A DNA stretch of 64,000 nucleotides, from the NCBI RefSeq assembly GCF_002884975.1, contig NZ_PJKB01000003.1:288743-352742 (forward strand), read 5' to 3'. Of the stretch, positions 8,494-16,925 are shown one piece after another. Under the pieces are notes generated by a model. That model did no database searches. It was not told the DNA's origin and saw nothing but the letters and a program-made list of their open reading frames with translations. Origin of the DNA: Akkermansia muciniphila. GTDB lineage: Bacteria; Verrucomicrobiota; Verrucomicrobiia; Verrucomicrobiales; Akkermansiaceae. A program made the translations under genes and the position numbers. The stretch's first letter is position 1, and each line of letters begins with the position of its first letter.

Positions 8494-8913
8494 TTAGCGG
8501 GCCTTCTTGGAAGCAATCAGATAATTCCTCATGCGCTGGTCGGCGGGGGTGGTGGGGCGCATGCTGGTGACCCAGTTGCCGTCCTTGTCCTTCCTCTTCA
8601 CTTCCGTCCTGTCGCGGTACAGTTTGGCGGAAAAACCGTCGGAATCAAGAATCACCGGTCCGGGGCCCTTGGTCACAATGGGGGTCGGGGGAACTTCCGC
8701 CACTACGGTCATGGGAGTGGTCAGGGAATCATACCAGTATACCAGTTCCTGCTGCCCTGCGGGATTATCCGGATAAGGCGCATACGCTCCGTTATTGGTG
8801 GAAACCTTCACATACGCCGGTTCCGGGAACGTGGTCTGGTATGATGAAGGCGAACAGGCGCCCAGCAGTAAAAGGCTGGCGCCGCCGACAATGATCATGG
8901 ATTGCAGTTTCAT
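8494..8913 (-). CDS. Small lipoprotein of unknown function
   Basis: This 139-aa protein starts with a lipoprotein signal MKLQSMIIVGGASLLLLGAC, with lipobox LGAC and the acylated cysteine at residue 20. The mature part is short and polar, with a Tyr/Pro-rich front (YPDNPAGQQELVYWYDS) and a basic segment RTEVKRKDKDGNW near the C-terminus. Anchoring in the periplasmic face of a membrane is expected. No conserved domain was recognised. It is convergent with the glycosidase operon and monocistronic. Confidence 0.75.
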   Translation of the reverse strand: MKLQSMIIVGGASLLLLGACSPSSYQTTFPEPAYVKVSTNNGAYAPYPDNPAGQQELVYWYDSLTTPMTVVAEVPPTPIVTKGPGPVILDSDGFSAKLYRDRTEVKRKDKDGNWVTSMRPTTPADQRMRNYLIASKKAR

Positions 8914-9280
8914 ATAGGCATTGGAGTCCCTTCCGCCCGCAACCGTTCAGACCGTGAGTGACCGCAGTGTCTTTTCCGGAGTCCGGCCACAGAGAACAAC
9001 AATCTGACCTTCAAGCAAAAGTGCATCCACATTCAAAACCCTTCCTCCTTTCTGTCTTGCATCGGCGCCACGGCAGAAAGCCGCTTCCAAAACTTAAAAA
9101 ACTGAGAAACCGGAAAAGCAAGTACCGGAAAGAAATGCCTGTTCATTACATTTCTCCGGAAGATGCCGACAAGTACAAGGAATTCCTGAAAGGGACCGCT
9201 CCGGAAACGGGAGGGAGCCGGTAAAAACCGGGAAAGAACCTTGCCGGGGACCGGGTGAAATGGTTGAATGCCATCATTCC
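8914..9280. other. Intergenic stretch before the LysR gene
   Basis: These 367 bases carry the promoter side of the lipoprotein gene (minus) and the leader of the LysR gene (plus). A plus frame at 8958-9224 would code for a basic 88-residue peptide without recognisable features. I do not accept it as a gene. No tRNA or clear terminator is visible. Confidence 0.4.
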
Positions 9281-10180
9281 ATGATTACGGATTTCCGGCT
9301 GAAAGTGTTTGAGACCGTTGCGCGGCGGCTTAACTTCACCCGCGCGGCGGAGGAGCTGTTCATTACCCAGCCGGCTGTGACCCGCCATATCAAGGAACTG
9401 GAACGGCTGCTTGACGTGCGCCTGTTCAAGAGAGAGGGCCGCGGCATCGCCCTGACGACGGAAGGCGCCCGCCTGCTGGCTCACTCCCGCCGCATTTTAA
9501 AAGAATATGAAACGCTGGAGGAGGACATGTCTTCCGGCCGGGATGCCCCCATTTCCGGAGAATTGAGCCTGGGGGCCAGCTCCACCATGTCCCAGTACGT
9601 GCTGCCCCCGCTGCTGGCCCTGTTCAACCGCCATTATCCGGAGATAAGGATACGGCTGAAAAGCGGCAATACGGAAGAGATGGAGCAGGCCGTACAGCAT
9701 GACGCCGTGCAGCTGGGCATCGTGGAAGGCACAGCAACGCGGACGGACCTGCATTACCTGCCCTTCATGGAGGATGAAATCATTCTGGCCGGAGGCGCCC
9801 ACACCGCCGTGCCGCGGGAAGGTCTTTCCCTTCCGCAGCTTTCCGGCATTCCCCTCATCATGAGGGAGCCGGGGTCCGGAACACGCCGGGTGGTGGAGGA
9901 AGCCCTGAAGGCGCACGGAATAACCACTTACGGGCTTCATATCCTGATGACTCTGGGGAATACGGAAAGCATCAAGCTGTATCTGGCGCATTCACCCGCC
10001 TGTTCCTTTCTTTCCTCCCTCGCGGTCCGGGAAGAGCTCAAGCGCGGGGACCTGAAAAAAATCCACGTCCGCCAATTGGAAATCCGCCGCTCCTTCCATT
10101 TTGCCACCGGGCATGGGGACCACAGCAGAATTAATGAGTTATTCATTAAATTCTGCCGGAATTATTATAACAAAATCTAA
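9281..10180 (+). CDS. LysR-family transcriptional regulator (CysL/CbbR-like)
   Basis: This 299-aa protein has the N-terminal winged helix-turn-helix of LysR regulators (residues 4-62, with RLNFTRAAEELFITQPAVTRHI) and a C-terminal periplasmic-binding-like effector domain from about residue 90. I chose ATG 9281 because it places the HTH at the usual distance from the N-terminus; an in-frame ATG at 9260 is the alternative. It lies just upstream of, and in the same direction as, a YeiH-type exporter gene. In other bacteria such pairs (CysL, YeiE) respond to sulfur metabolites. Control of the exporter through the palindrome at its stop codon is an inference. Confidence 0.9.
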   Translation: MITDFRLKVFETVARRLNFTRAAEELFITQPAVTRHIKELERLLDVRLFKREGRGIALTTEGARLLAHSRRILKEYETLEEDMSSGRDAPISGELSLGASSTMSQYVLPPLLALFNRHYPEIRIRLKSGNTEEMEQAVQHDAVQLGIVEGTATRTDLHYLPFMEDEIILAGGAHTAVPREGLSLPQLSGIPLIMREPGSGTRRVVEEALKAHGITTYGLHILMTLGNTESIKLYLAHSPACSFLSSLAVREELKRGDLKKIHVRQLEIRRSFHFATGHGDHSRINELFIKFCRNYYNKI

Positions 10181-10209
10181 TCGCCTATAACAATTTCTGA
10201 TTAGATTTT
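10172..10209. promoter_or_regulatory. Inverted repeat between the lysR-type gene and the exporter gene
   Basis: AAAATCTAATC (10172-10182) and its exact complement GATTAGATTTT (10199-10209) flank a 16-base AT-rich spacer. The left arm overlaps the LysR stop codon. The dyad resembles LysR-type operator architecture and sits about 90 bases before the exporter start. A terminator role is the alternative, but there is no T-run after it. Confidence 0.5.
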
Positions 10210-10300
10210 ATCATGATAGTGGAGTATACCTCCTTCGCATCTGCTTCAGAACGCCTTCATCCGGGTGTTTCCCACGGCAGTGATGATCATTCTAAAGCCC

Positions 10301-11332
10301 ATGTCTCCCAAACACCTCGCCAATCCGCTCCACGGCATTCTGCTTATCGTCCTGTTTTCCTTCTCCGCCTTTTACATTGCGGATTTTGAATGGGTGAAAC
10401 ACCTTTCCTTCAGCCCGCTGATCGTCGGCATCGTGCTGGGCATGCTTTACGCCAACAGCCTGCGCAACCATCTTCCGGAACCCTGGGTCCCCGGCATCCA
10501 GTTCTGCACCAAGCAGGTTCTGAGAACCGGCATTGTGCTTTACGGGTTCAAGCTGACGTTCCAGAGCGTGATTGACATCGGCGGCGCGGCGCTGCTCATT
10601 GACGCGGTTGTCGTTACCCTTACCATCCTCCTTGGAGTGGGTCTGGGGCGGCTGCTGAAAATGGACCGGGATACGGCCCTGCTGACTTCCATCGGCAGTT
10701 CCATTTGCGGCGCCGCAGCCGTACTGGGCGCGGAGCCTGTGGTAAAAAGCAAGCCGTACAAGGCGGCGGTAGCCGTTTCCACCGTCGTCATCTTCGGGAC
10801 TATTTCCATGTTCCTGTATCCGGCCCTCTTCCGTGCCGGGATGCTGGAGCTGACTACGGAACAGATGGGTCTTTTTACCGGAGCCACGCTGCATGAGGTG
10901 GCCCATGTGGTAGGCGCGGGCAATGCCATGGGGCAGTCCATTTCCGATTCCGCCATCATCGTCAAGATGATCCGGGTCATGATGCTGGCTCCCGTGCTGG
11001 TCATTCTGAGCATCATCCTGGCACGCCGGGATTCCGCCAACGGAACAAACGAGGGAAAACGGAAAATCACCATTCCCTGGTTCGCCTTCCTGTTCCTGGT
11101 CGTCATCGGTTTCAATTCCCTGGATCTGCTCCCCTCCGGGCTGGTGGACGCCATCAACACCCTGGACACCTTTCTGCTGACCATGGCCATGACGGCTCTG
11201 GGCGCCGAATCCAGTTTTGAGAAATTTAAAAAAGCTGGGGCGCGGCCCTTCCTGCTGGCGGCCTTGCTTTACGCCTGGCTCTTCTTCGGGGGATACTGGC
11301 TGGTAAAGGGCGTTACGGCCTGGATGGCCTGA
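10301..11332 (+). CDS. YeiH/UPF0324-family putative sulfate or sulfite exporter
   Basis: This 343-aa integral membrane protein has about ten hydrophobic helices. It carries the family signatures ILYGFKLTFQSVIDIGG near residue 85, SIGSSICGAAAVLGAEPV near 140 and GATLHEVAHVVGAG near 200. The family is annotated as putative sulfate exporters and is genetically linked to sulfur regulators of the LysR class. I start at ATG 10301; ATG 10283 and GTG 10265 are in frame upstream. The adjacent LysR gene and intergenic palindrome support local regulation. The true substrate is not established for most members. Confidence 0.88.
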   Translation: MSPKHLANPLHGILLIVLFSFSAFYIADFEWVKHLSFSPLIVGIVLGMLYANSLRNHLPEPWVPGIQFCTKQVLRTGIVLYGFKLTFQSVIDIGGAALLIDAVVVTLTILLGVGLGRLLKMDRDTALLTSIGSSICGAAAVLGAEPVVKSKPYKAAVAVSTVVIFGTISMFLYPALFRAGMLELTTEQMGLFTGATLHEVAHVVGAGNAMGQSISDSAIIVKMIRVMMLAPVLVILSIILARRDSANGTNEGKRKITIPWFAFLFLVVIGFNSLDLLPSGLVDAINTLDTFLLTMAMTALGAESSFEKFKKAGARPFLLAALLYAWLFFGGYWLVKGVTAWMA

Positions 11333-11453
11333 GGAAAATTCCGGAAAGACCATCATTCCGCATTCCCTGCCATGAAGAGCCGGGTTTCCGAGGAATTTTG
11401 AATAGCCAAACCGTTTGAAAACGCTATAGTACACGCACCCTGTTTAAAAAACC

Positions 11454-12527
11454 ATGGCAACCAAATTATTCATTCCCGGACCCACTGAAGTAGCACCTGA
11501 AGTACTGGCCGCCATGAGCGGCCCGATGATGGGCCACCGCTCCAAGGCCGCTTCCGCCCTGCAGCGCCGCATTTCCGATAATCTGCGCCGCATTCTGCTG
11601 ACAGACCAGGAAATCCTGCTTTCCACTTCTTCCGGTACGGGCCTGATGGAAGGCGCCGTGCGTTCCTGCACCGCCAAGCGCGCCGCCATTTTTTCCGTGG
11701 GAGCCTTTGGTGACAAATGGTACAAGATTGCCACCGGCAATGGCGTTCCCGCAGATATTTTCAAGAGTGAGCTCGGCCAGCCCACCACTCCTGAAATGGT
11801 GGACGCCGCCCTGGCTACCGGCAAGTATGATACGATCTGCATCACGCACAATGAAACGTCCACCGGCATTCAGAACCCTGTGGAAGGAATCGCGGAAGTG
11901 CTCAGGAAATACCCGGACGTGGTATGGTGCATGGATGCCGTAAGCTCCGCTGCCGGTTCCCGGATTGAAACGGACAAGCTGGGCGTGGACGTGCTGGTGA
12001 CTTCCACCCAGAAGGCCCTGGCCCTTCCTCCCGGCATGGCTGTCTGCACGCTGTCCCCGAAGGCTTATGAACGCACCGCTTCCGTTCCCAACCGCGGCTG
12101 CTATTTTGACCTGCGTTCCATTTACGACACCATCCAGAAGAAGGATTACCAGTACACGAACACCCCCTGCGTTTCCATCATGTACGCCATGGACCTCCAA
12201 CTTCAGCGCATCATGCAGGAAGGCGTGGAAAACCGCTTTGCGCGCCATGAAGCCATGGCGGAATTCGTGCGCTCCTGGGCGGACGAGTATTTCAGCGTCT
12301 TTGCGAACCGCGACCACCTCTCCCGCACCCTGACGGTGATCAGCAATACCCGGGACATTGACATTGCCGCCCTGAACAACGTGCTGATCGAACGCGGCAT
12401 GCAGCTTGGCAACGGTTACGGAGACCTGAAGAACAAGACCTTCCGCATCGCCCACATGGGTGAACTGACGATGGATGACATGCGCTCCATCACGTCCAAT
12501 ATCGTGGACATCCTGAAGCTCAAATAA
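11454..12527 (+). CDS. Class V PLP-dependent aminotransferase, probable phosphoserine aminotransferase
   Basis: This 357-aa protein matches the alanine-glyoxylate/serine-pyruvate aminotransferase branch of class V. It begins FIPGPTEVAPEVL. The PLP-binding lysine is K187 in TSTQKALALPPG, and D161 in MDAVSS contacts the pyridine nitrogen. A short leader follows a TATAGT box at 11425-11430. SerA and a DUF1015 gene follow, an arrangement seen with serine-synthesis genes elsewhere. The likely reaction is therefore 3-phosphohydroxypyruvate plus glutamate to phosphoserine, with serine-glyoxylate transamination as the alternative. Confidence 0.85.
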   Translation: MATKLFIPGPTEVAPEVLAAMSGPMMGHRSKAASALQRRISDNLRRILLTDQEILLSTSSGTGLMEGAVRSCTAKRAAIFSVGAFGDKWYKIATGNGVPADIFKSELGQPTTPEMVDAALATGKYDTICITHNETSTGIQNPVEGIAEVLRKYPDVVWCMDAVSSAAGSRIETDKLGVDVLVTSTQKALALPPGMAVCTLSPKAYERTASVPNRGCYFDLRSIYDTIQKKDYQYTNTPCVSIMYAMDLQLQRIMQEGVENRFARHEAMAEFVRSWADEYFSVFANRDHLSRTLTVISNTRDIDIAALNNVLIERGMQLGNGYGDLKNKTFRIAHMGELTMDDMRSITSNIVDILKLK

Positions 12528-12535
12528 TCCCTCTT

Positions 12536-12571
12536 CTCTCCCCTTCCCGGGCCTGCCGGGAAAGGGGGGAG
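12536..12571 (+). terminator. Hairpin after the aminotransferase gene
   Basis: A GC-rich stem formed by CTCCCCTTCCCGG and CCGGGAAAGGGGGGAG (with a bulge) lies just after the aminotransferase stop. It has no T-run, so termination here may be partial. Confidence 0.4.
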
Positions 12572-12745
12572 CCTGCCTCTCCGGAGGCATGAAAGGAACG
12601 GCTTTCCATGCACAAGATGCTCCAAGCAACTCTGCATACCTTGTCCGCCATGGCCCCGGCCTGCGTTCCGCCGCCTGTTTCCCGCATACGGACGTTGCGT
12701 TACAGGTTCCGTTACTCCTGATCCTATCCCTTTTCTTATATTTTC

Positions 12746-13999
12746 ATGTCCACGCTCCATCCTTTTCCGGCCCTGCGCCCCCCGCGCGAACTGGCCGCGC
12801 AGGTTTCCTCCCTGCCCTACGACGTCATGAACCACCGGGAAGCCAAAGAAATGGCCGCCGGGAATGACGCCTCCTTCCTTCACATCTGCCGCTCCGACAT
12901 TGACATGAGCGAAGCCGCCATTCATGACCCGGAAACCTATGCCAAAGCCAGGGAAAACCTGGAGGCGTTCGTGAACAAGGGGTACCTGGTGCGGGATGGC
13001 GCGCCGTCCTTCTACATTTACCGCCAGATCATGTGGGGACGCGTGCAAACGGGCATCGTCGGCTGCGCCTCCGTGGACGAATACGCCAACGGCACCATCA
13101 AAAAACATGAACTGACCCGCCGGGAGAAGGAGGTGGACCGCATTGAACACTTTGACGCCTGTTCCGCCCAGACGGAGCCGGTCTTCCTGGCCTACCGGAA
13201 GCACGAGGGCCTTTCCGGCATCATCCGGGAATGGATTAAATTCCATAAGCCGGAATATGATTTCACCACGGATGACGGCGTCACCCATATCCTGTGGCCC
13301 GTTTCCGATCCCGGTACGGTGGAGGCCATCCGGAAAGGCTTTGAAGAAGTGGACGCCCTGTACATTGCGGACGGCCACCACCGCACGGCTTCCAGCGCCG
13401 CCGTCTCCGCCAGACGCCGCCGGGAACACCCGGACTACACGGGAGAGGAGGAATTCAATTACCTGATGGCCGTAGTTTTTTGTGATGAAGACCTTTTCAT
13501 CATGGATTACAACCGTGTGGTGCGCGATCTGAACGGCCTGAGCCGGGAGGAATTCATGGAAAAACTCCAAACCGCCTTTGACGCGGTTCCCGTGGAAACC
13601 GTCCCCGGAGAGGGCTACGCTCCCCGCGCCAAGCACGAATTCGGCATGTACCTGGATGGCCGCTGGTATTCCATCACCGCCAGGCCGGGCACCTTCGCTG
13701 CTGGCCACCCCATTGAAAGCCTGGACTGCGCCATTCTCCAGGCCAACCTGCTGGCTCCCATCCTGGGGATTGAAGACCCCCGTACGAGCGACCGCATTGA
13801 CTTTGTGGGCGGCATCCGCGGCCTGGGAGAGCTGGAACGCCGCTGCGCCAGTGAAATGACGCTGGCTTTTTCCCTGTACCCCGTCACCATGGACGACTTG
13901 TTCCGCGTGGCGGACGCCGGGGAAATCATGCCGCCCAAGTCCACCTGGTTTGAACCCAAGCTGCGCAGCGGGCTGTTCGTCCACACCATTGAACAATAA
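12746..13999 (+). CDS. DUF1015 protein linked to serine biosynthesis
   Basis: This 417-aa protein belongs to the DUF1015 family, recognised by its opening FPALRPPRELAAQVSSLPYD, the middle FDACSAQTEPVFLAY and the motif YIADGHHRTASS (DGHHR at 209-213). It is cytoplasmic with no signal. It lies 20 bases upstream of serA and downstream of a class V aminotransferase, which strongly suggests a role in serine synthesis or use. The DGHHR loop resembles the DGxHR motif of ParB/Srx-fold proteins, which include the free-serine kinases SerK and SbnI. A kinase or phosphatase role on serine or phosphoserine is thus a hypothesis, not a known function. Confidence 0.82.
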   Translation: MSTLHPFPALRPPRELAAQVSSLPYDVMNHREAKEMAAGNDASFLHICRSDIDMSEAAIHDPETYAKARENLEAFVNKGYLVRDGAPSFYIYRQIMWGRVQTGIVGCASVDEYANGTIKKHELTRREKEVDRIEHFDACSAQTEPVFLAYRKHEGLSGIIREWIKFHKPEYDFTTDDGVTHILWPVSDPGTVEAIRKGFEEVDALYIADGHHRTASSAAVSARRRREHPDYTGEEEFNYLMAVVFCDEDLFIMDYNRVVRDLNGLSREEFMEKLQTAFDAVPVETVPGEGYAPRAKHEFGMYLDGRWYSITARPGTFAAGHPIESLDCAILQANLLAPILGIEDPRTSDRIDFVGGIRGLGELERRCASEMTLAFSLYPVTMDDLFRVADAGEIMPPKSTWFEPKLRSGLFVHTIEQ

Positions 14000-14019
14000 T
14001 CTTTCCACCACACACCAAC

Positions 14020-15591
14020 ATGAACAAGGTTCTTATTCCTACCAAACTCTCTGACGTAGCGGCCAATACGCTTAAAACGACCGGTTATGAAGTCATCCAG
14101 GACGCAGACACGCCCCTGGAAGAACAGGCCGCCGCCCATCCGGACACCGTGGCCCTGATCGTGCGCAGTGAAAAAGTCACTCCGGAAATCATGGACGCCC
14201 TGCCGTCCCTGAAGCTGGTCATCCGTGCCGGAGCCGGCTACGACAATATCGACATCGTTTACGCCCGCAAGAAAAACGTGGATGTCATGAACACCCCAGG
14301 CGCCAATTCCAACGCCGTGGCGGAAGAAGTCATGGCGATGATCCTGGCGTATTACCGCCACATCGTCCAGGCGGACACCACCACCCGCGCCGGCCTGTGG
14401 GAAAAGAAGAAGTACATGGGGAGCGAGCTGACCAAGAAGACCGTGGGCATCATCGGGCTGGGAAACATCGGCCGCAACCTGGTCAAACGCCTCCAGGGCT
14501 TTGAACCCACCCTGCTGGGCTATGACCACTTCCTGGCCCGCCAGCGCGCCCTGAACATCGGCGTCACGCCCACCAGCATTGAAGACATTTTCTCCCAGTG
14601 CGACATCATTACCCTGCACGTTCCGGGCGGGCCCTCCACCCACAACATGGTGAATGCCGAGCTTCTTGAAAGCATGAAAGACGGCGCCGTGCTCATCAAC
14701 TGTTCCCGTTACGGCGTGGTGGATGAAGAAGCCGTTGCCGCCGTCAAGGCCTCCGGCAAGAACATCGGCTACCTGACGGACGTACATCCCAAGGACGCCG
14801 CAGGGGAGAAGCCCTCCGCCGCCGTGGCGGACCTGATCCTGCCCCATCTGGGCGCCAACACCCAGGAAGCCAATACCAAGGCCGCCAAACGCGCCGCGGA
14901 ACAGATGGTGGCCTACTTTTCCGATGGGGACACCTCCTGCGTGGTGAACGGGGAATCCCCCAACGGCCTCAATCCTGCCCATCTCCAGCTTGCCTTCCTT
15001 CTGGCCGCCCTGGCACGCAATGCCGGAGGCAACAAACCGATACGCCGCGTGGAATGCACCTTCTACGGCAACCTGCGCGTATTCCGCAAATGGTTCACGG
15101 CCCCCATCCTGGAAGGGCTGCTGCCGCACGCGGAAAAGGGCCTGATGCCCGCCGCGGCGGAAGAATCCCTGCGGGAGCACGGCATCGTCTTCAAAGCCCG
15201 CGAACCGAAGGATGACAAGCCGTATGAAGACTCCATCACCCTGGACATCGCCATGGAGGAAGACGGGGAATACGTCTCCACCAGCGTGCGCGGCGTAGTG
15301 ACGGAAGGCATTCCCATGGTTTCCCGCCTGAACAACTTCAACGGGCTGTATGCGGACCTGCGCGGCACCACGCTGTTCCTGCACTACAAGGACCGTCCGG
15401 GCATCATCGCCACCATCGGCTCCGCCCTGTATTCCAACGGCATCAACATTGACAACATTGCCGCTCCGGCTGACCACGCGACCCAGGAAGCCCTGGCCGT
15501 GCTGAAGACCAATAAGCCCGTTTCCGACGAATTGCTGAACAAGATTGCGGGAGAGATAGGAGCCATTTCCGCCTTCGCCCTGAATCTTTAA
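14020..15591 (+). CDS. serA: D-3-phosphoglycerate dehydrogenase
   Basis: This 523-aa protein catalyses the first step of serine synthesis, 3-phosphoglycerate to 3-phosphohydroxypyruvate with NAD. The nucleotide-binding loop is GLGNIG (146-151). The catalytic Arg and His fall in NCSRYGVVDEEAV and LPHLGANTQEANTKAA. An intervening domain follows from about residue 310. A C-terminal ACT domain from about 445 (FLHYKDRPGIIATIGSAL) probably binds serine for feedback inhibition. It is the last gene of the aminotransferase/DUF1015/serA cluster and ends at a good terminator. Length and domain order match the long bacterial SerA type. Confidence 0.97.
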   Translation: MNKVLIPTKLSDVAANTLKTTGYEVIQDADTPLEEQAAAHPDTVALIVRSEKVTPEIMDALPSLKLVIRAGAGYDNIDIVYARKKNVDVMNTPGANSNAVAEEVMAMILAYYRHIVQADTTTRAGLWEKKKYMGSELTKKTVGIIGLGNIGRNLVKRLQGFEPTLLGYDHFLARQRALNIGVTPTSIEDIFSQCDIITLHVPGGPSTHNMVNAELLESMKDGAVLINCSRYGVVDEEAVAAVKASGKNIGYLTDVHPKDAAGEKPSAAVADLILPHLGANTQEANTKAAKRAAEQMVAYFSDGDTSCVVNGESPNGLNPAHLQLAFLLAALARNAGGNKPIRRVECTFYGNLRVFRKWFTAPILEGLLPHAEKGLMPAAAEESLREHGIVFKAREPKDDKPYEDSITLDIAMEEDGEYVSTSVRGVVTEGIPMVSRLNNFNGLYADLRGTTLFLHYKDRPGIIATIGSALYSNGINIDNIAAPADHATQEALAVLKTNKPVSDELLNKIAGEIGAISAFALNL

Positions 15592-15638
15592 CCTGAAAAG
15601 GCGCCCCTCCGGAAAATTCCGGAATACCGCTTCCCATG

Positions 15639-15687
15639 CAGCCCGTTTTTCCGCCTGCCACGGTGGAAGGCGGGCTGTCTTTTTTCT
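15639..15687 (+). terminator. Rho-independent terminator after serA
   Basis: A CAGCCCG/CGGGCTG stem (15639-15645 with 15671-15677), with additional inner TTCC/GGAA pairing, is followed by a T-rich tract at 15678-15686. Confidence 0.7.
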
Positions 15688-15693
15688 GCCATG

Positions 15694-15722
15694 TTGACAA
15701 GGCACGTCCATTTTTGTACTTT
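15694..15722 (+). promoter_or_regulatory. Predicted sigma-70 promoter of the coiled-coil gene
   Basis: TTGACA (15694-15699) is followed after 17 bases by TACTTT (15717-15722). The predicted start lies about 18 bases before ATG 15747, and the serA terminator lies immediately upstream. Confidence 0.5.
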
Positions 15723-15746
15723 TACCCGAATCATTGGAACACTCTC

Positions 15747-16796
15747 ATGCGCTACGTACTGCTTCTCCTGACTATTTTAACCGCCGGATTTTCCGTCTGG
15801 TACTATCAAAACCGCATTTCCCCGGAAGGCAGGGAACTGGCCGCCCGGAAAACGGCCATGGAACAAAACGCCGTGGCTCTGGAGAAAACCGTCAGTGAGA
15901 CCCGGAAAAAGCTGGATGAAACCCAGGATGCCACGCGGACGGCGGAAGAAGCCGTGGAAAAATTCCAGCAGGCTTATCTTGATCAAAAAAGGCAGGAGCA
16001 GCAGGAGGCCCTGGATGCCGCCTACCGGAAGAGCGTAGCGGACCAGCAGGAGGAAGTAGCGGAACATAACCAGAAGATTGACCAGCTGCGCCTGCGCATG
16101 AACAGGCAGAAGGAAAACTCCAAATCCGCCAGGGAAGAATTGCTGCAGAAGAGGGAGAGCATGAAAACCCTGCTTGCCAAACTGGCCGACAAGCAGCGGA
16201 GCCTTCAGACGGAACTGGGACAGGCGGAACGTGAACTCTCCAAGAACCGTGAAGACGCCAAAGCCAAAAAGAAATTTTCCGGAGCCGCCCCCCAGAAGGA
16301 GAATATTGCAGGCCTTCAGGCGCAGATGAACCGCATCCGCGCGGCAACCGCCGCCATCAATAAAAAAATGCGCCTCCTGGACGCCGCTCTGGAAGCCCAG
16401 GAAGAAAATGCCGGCAAGCAGGAGCTCCAAATGCAGAAAGCGGAGGAAAAACTTACCGAAGAGAAAAACAAGGCCCTGGCCGCCGATGACCAGGAAGAAA
16501 ACACCCCCCCGGACATGGGAGATGAAGAATTACTGGCCGCCGCCGGATACAGGGAGCAGTCCAAACCCGTCAGGGAAGCTCTGGAGAAAGCCAGGAAAGA
16601 AGAGGAACAGGCTTCCCGGGCTTATGACGAGGCCCGCGCAGAACTGCGCCATTCATCCAGGGATGAAGTAAAAAAGCTGGAGAAAGAGGAGAAAGACCAG
16701 GCCTCCTTCCGGAAGCTGTTCACGGGCGGCGCCTCTGTAGCGGGTTTCCTTCTGCTCCTGTTCACCGTGGGCGCTTTCCGGCGCAGCAACGGCTGA
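15747..16796 (+). CDS. Coiled-coil protein with membrane segments at both ends
   Basis: This 349-aa protein starts at ATG 15747, where a short basic start and a hydrophobic helix (MRYVLLLLTILTAGFSVWYY) form an N-terminal anchor. A long, highly charged Glu/Lys/Gln-rich coiled coil spans about 35-325. A C-terminal hydrophobic helix (GGASVAGFLLLLFTVGAF) ends in RRSNG. The upstream in-frame codons run through the serA terminator and promoter and are not counted. No enzyme motif is visible. It may be an envelope spacer or division-associated scaffold, but that is a guess. Confidence 0.8.
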   Translation: MRYVLLLLTILTAGFSVWYYQNRISPEGRELAARKTAMEQNAVALEKTVSETRKKLDETQDATRTAEEAVEKFQQAYLDQKRQEQQEALDAAYRKSVADQQEEVAEHNQKIDQLRLRMNRQKENSKSAREELLQKRESMKTLLAKLADKQRSLQTELGQAERELSKNREDAKAKKKFSGAAPQKENIAGLQAQMNRIRAATAAINKKMRLLDAALEAQEENAGKQELQMQKAEEKLTEEKNKALAADDQEENTPPDMGDEELLAAAGYREQSKPVREALEKARKEEEQASRAYDEARAELRHSSRDEVKKLEKEEKDQASFRKLFTGGASVAGFLLLLFTVGAFRRSNG

Positions 16797-16820
16797 ACCT
16801 GTTCCCGTTCATTTTAACAT

Positions 16821-16851
16821 TCCGGATGCAGGGCCATCCCCTGCATCCGGA
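16821..16851. terminator. Perfect 13-bp hairpin without T-run
   Basis: TCCGGATGCAGGG (16821-16833) pairs exactly with 16839-16851 around a five-base loop, between the coiled-coil gene and queE. The following bases are not T-rich, so this is a hairpin of unproven function. Confidence 0.5.
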
Positions 16852-16925
16852 TTCCCGCTCTTCCGGCAGCCCTCCGCAGGCGTTGACGGACGACGCCGAT
16901 ATGATAGTCTCAGGCCTGCCTGATC

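Noticed and set aside
8958-9224. Basic 88-codon plus-strand frame
   Set aside because: No recognised motif, poor ribosome-binding site and gene-unlike composition; it fills the leader before the LysR gene.
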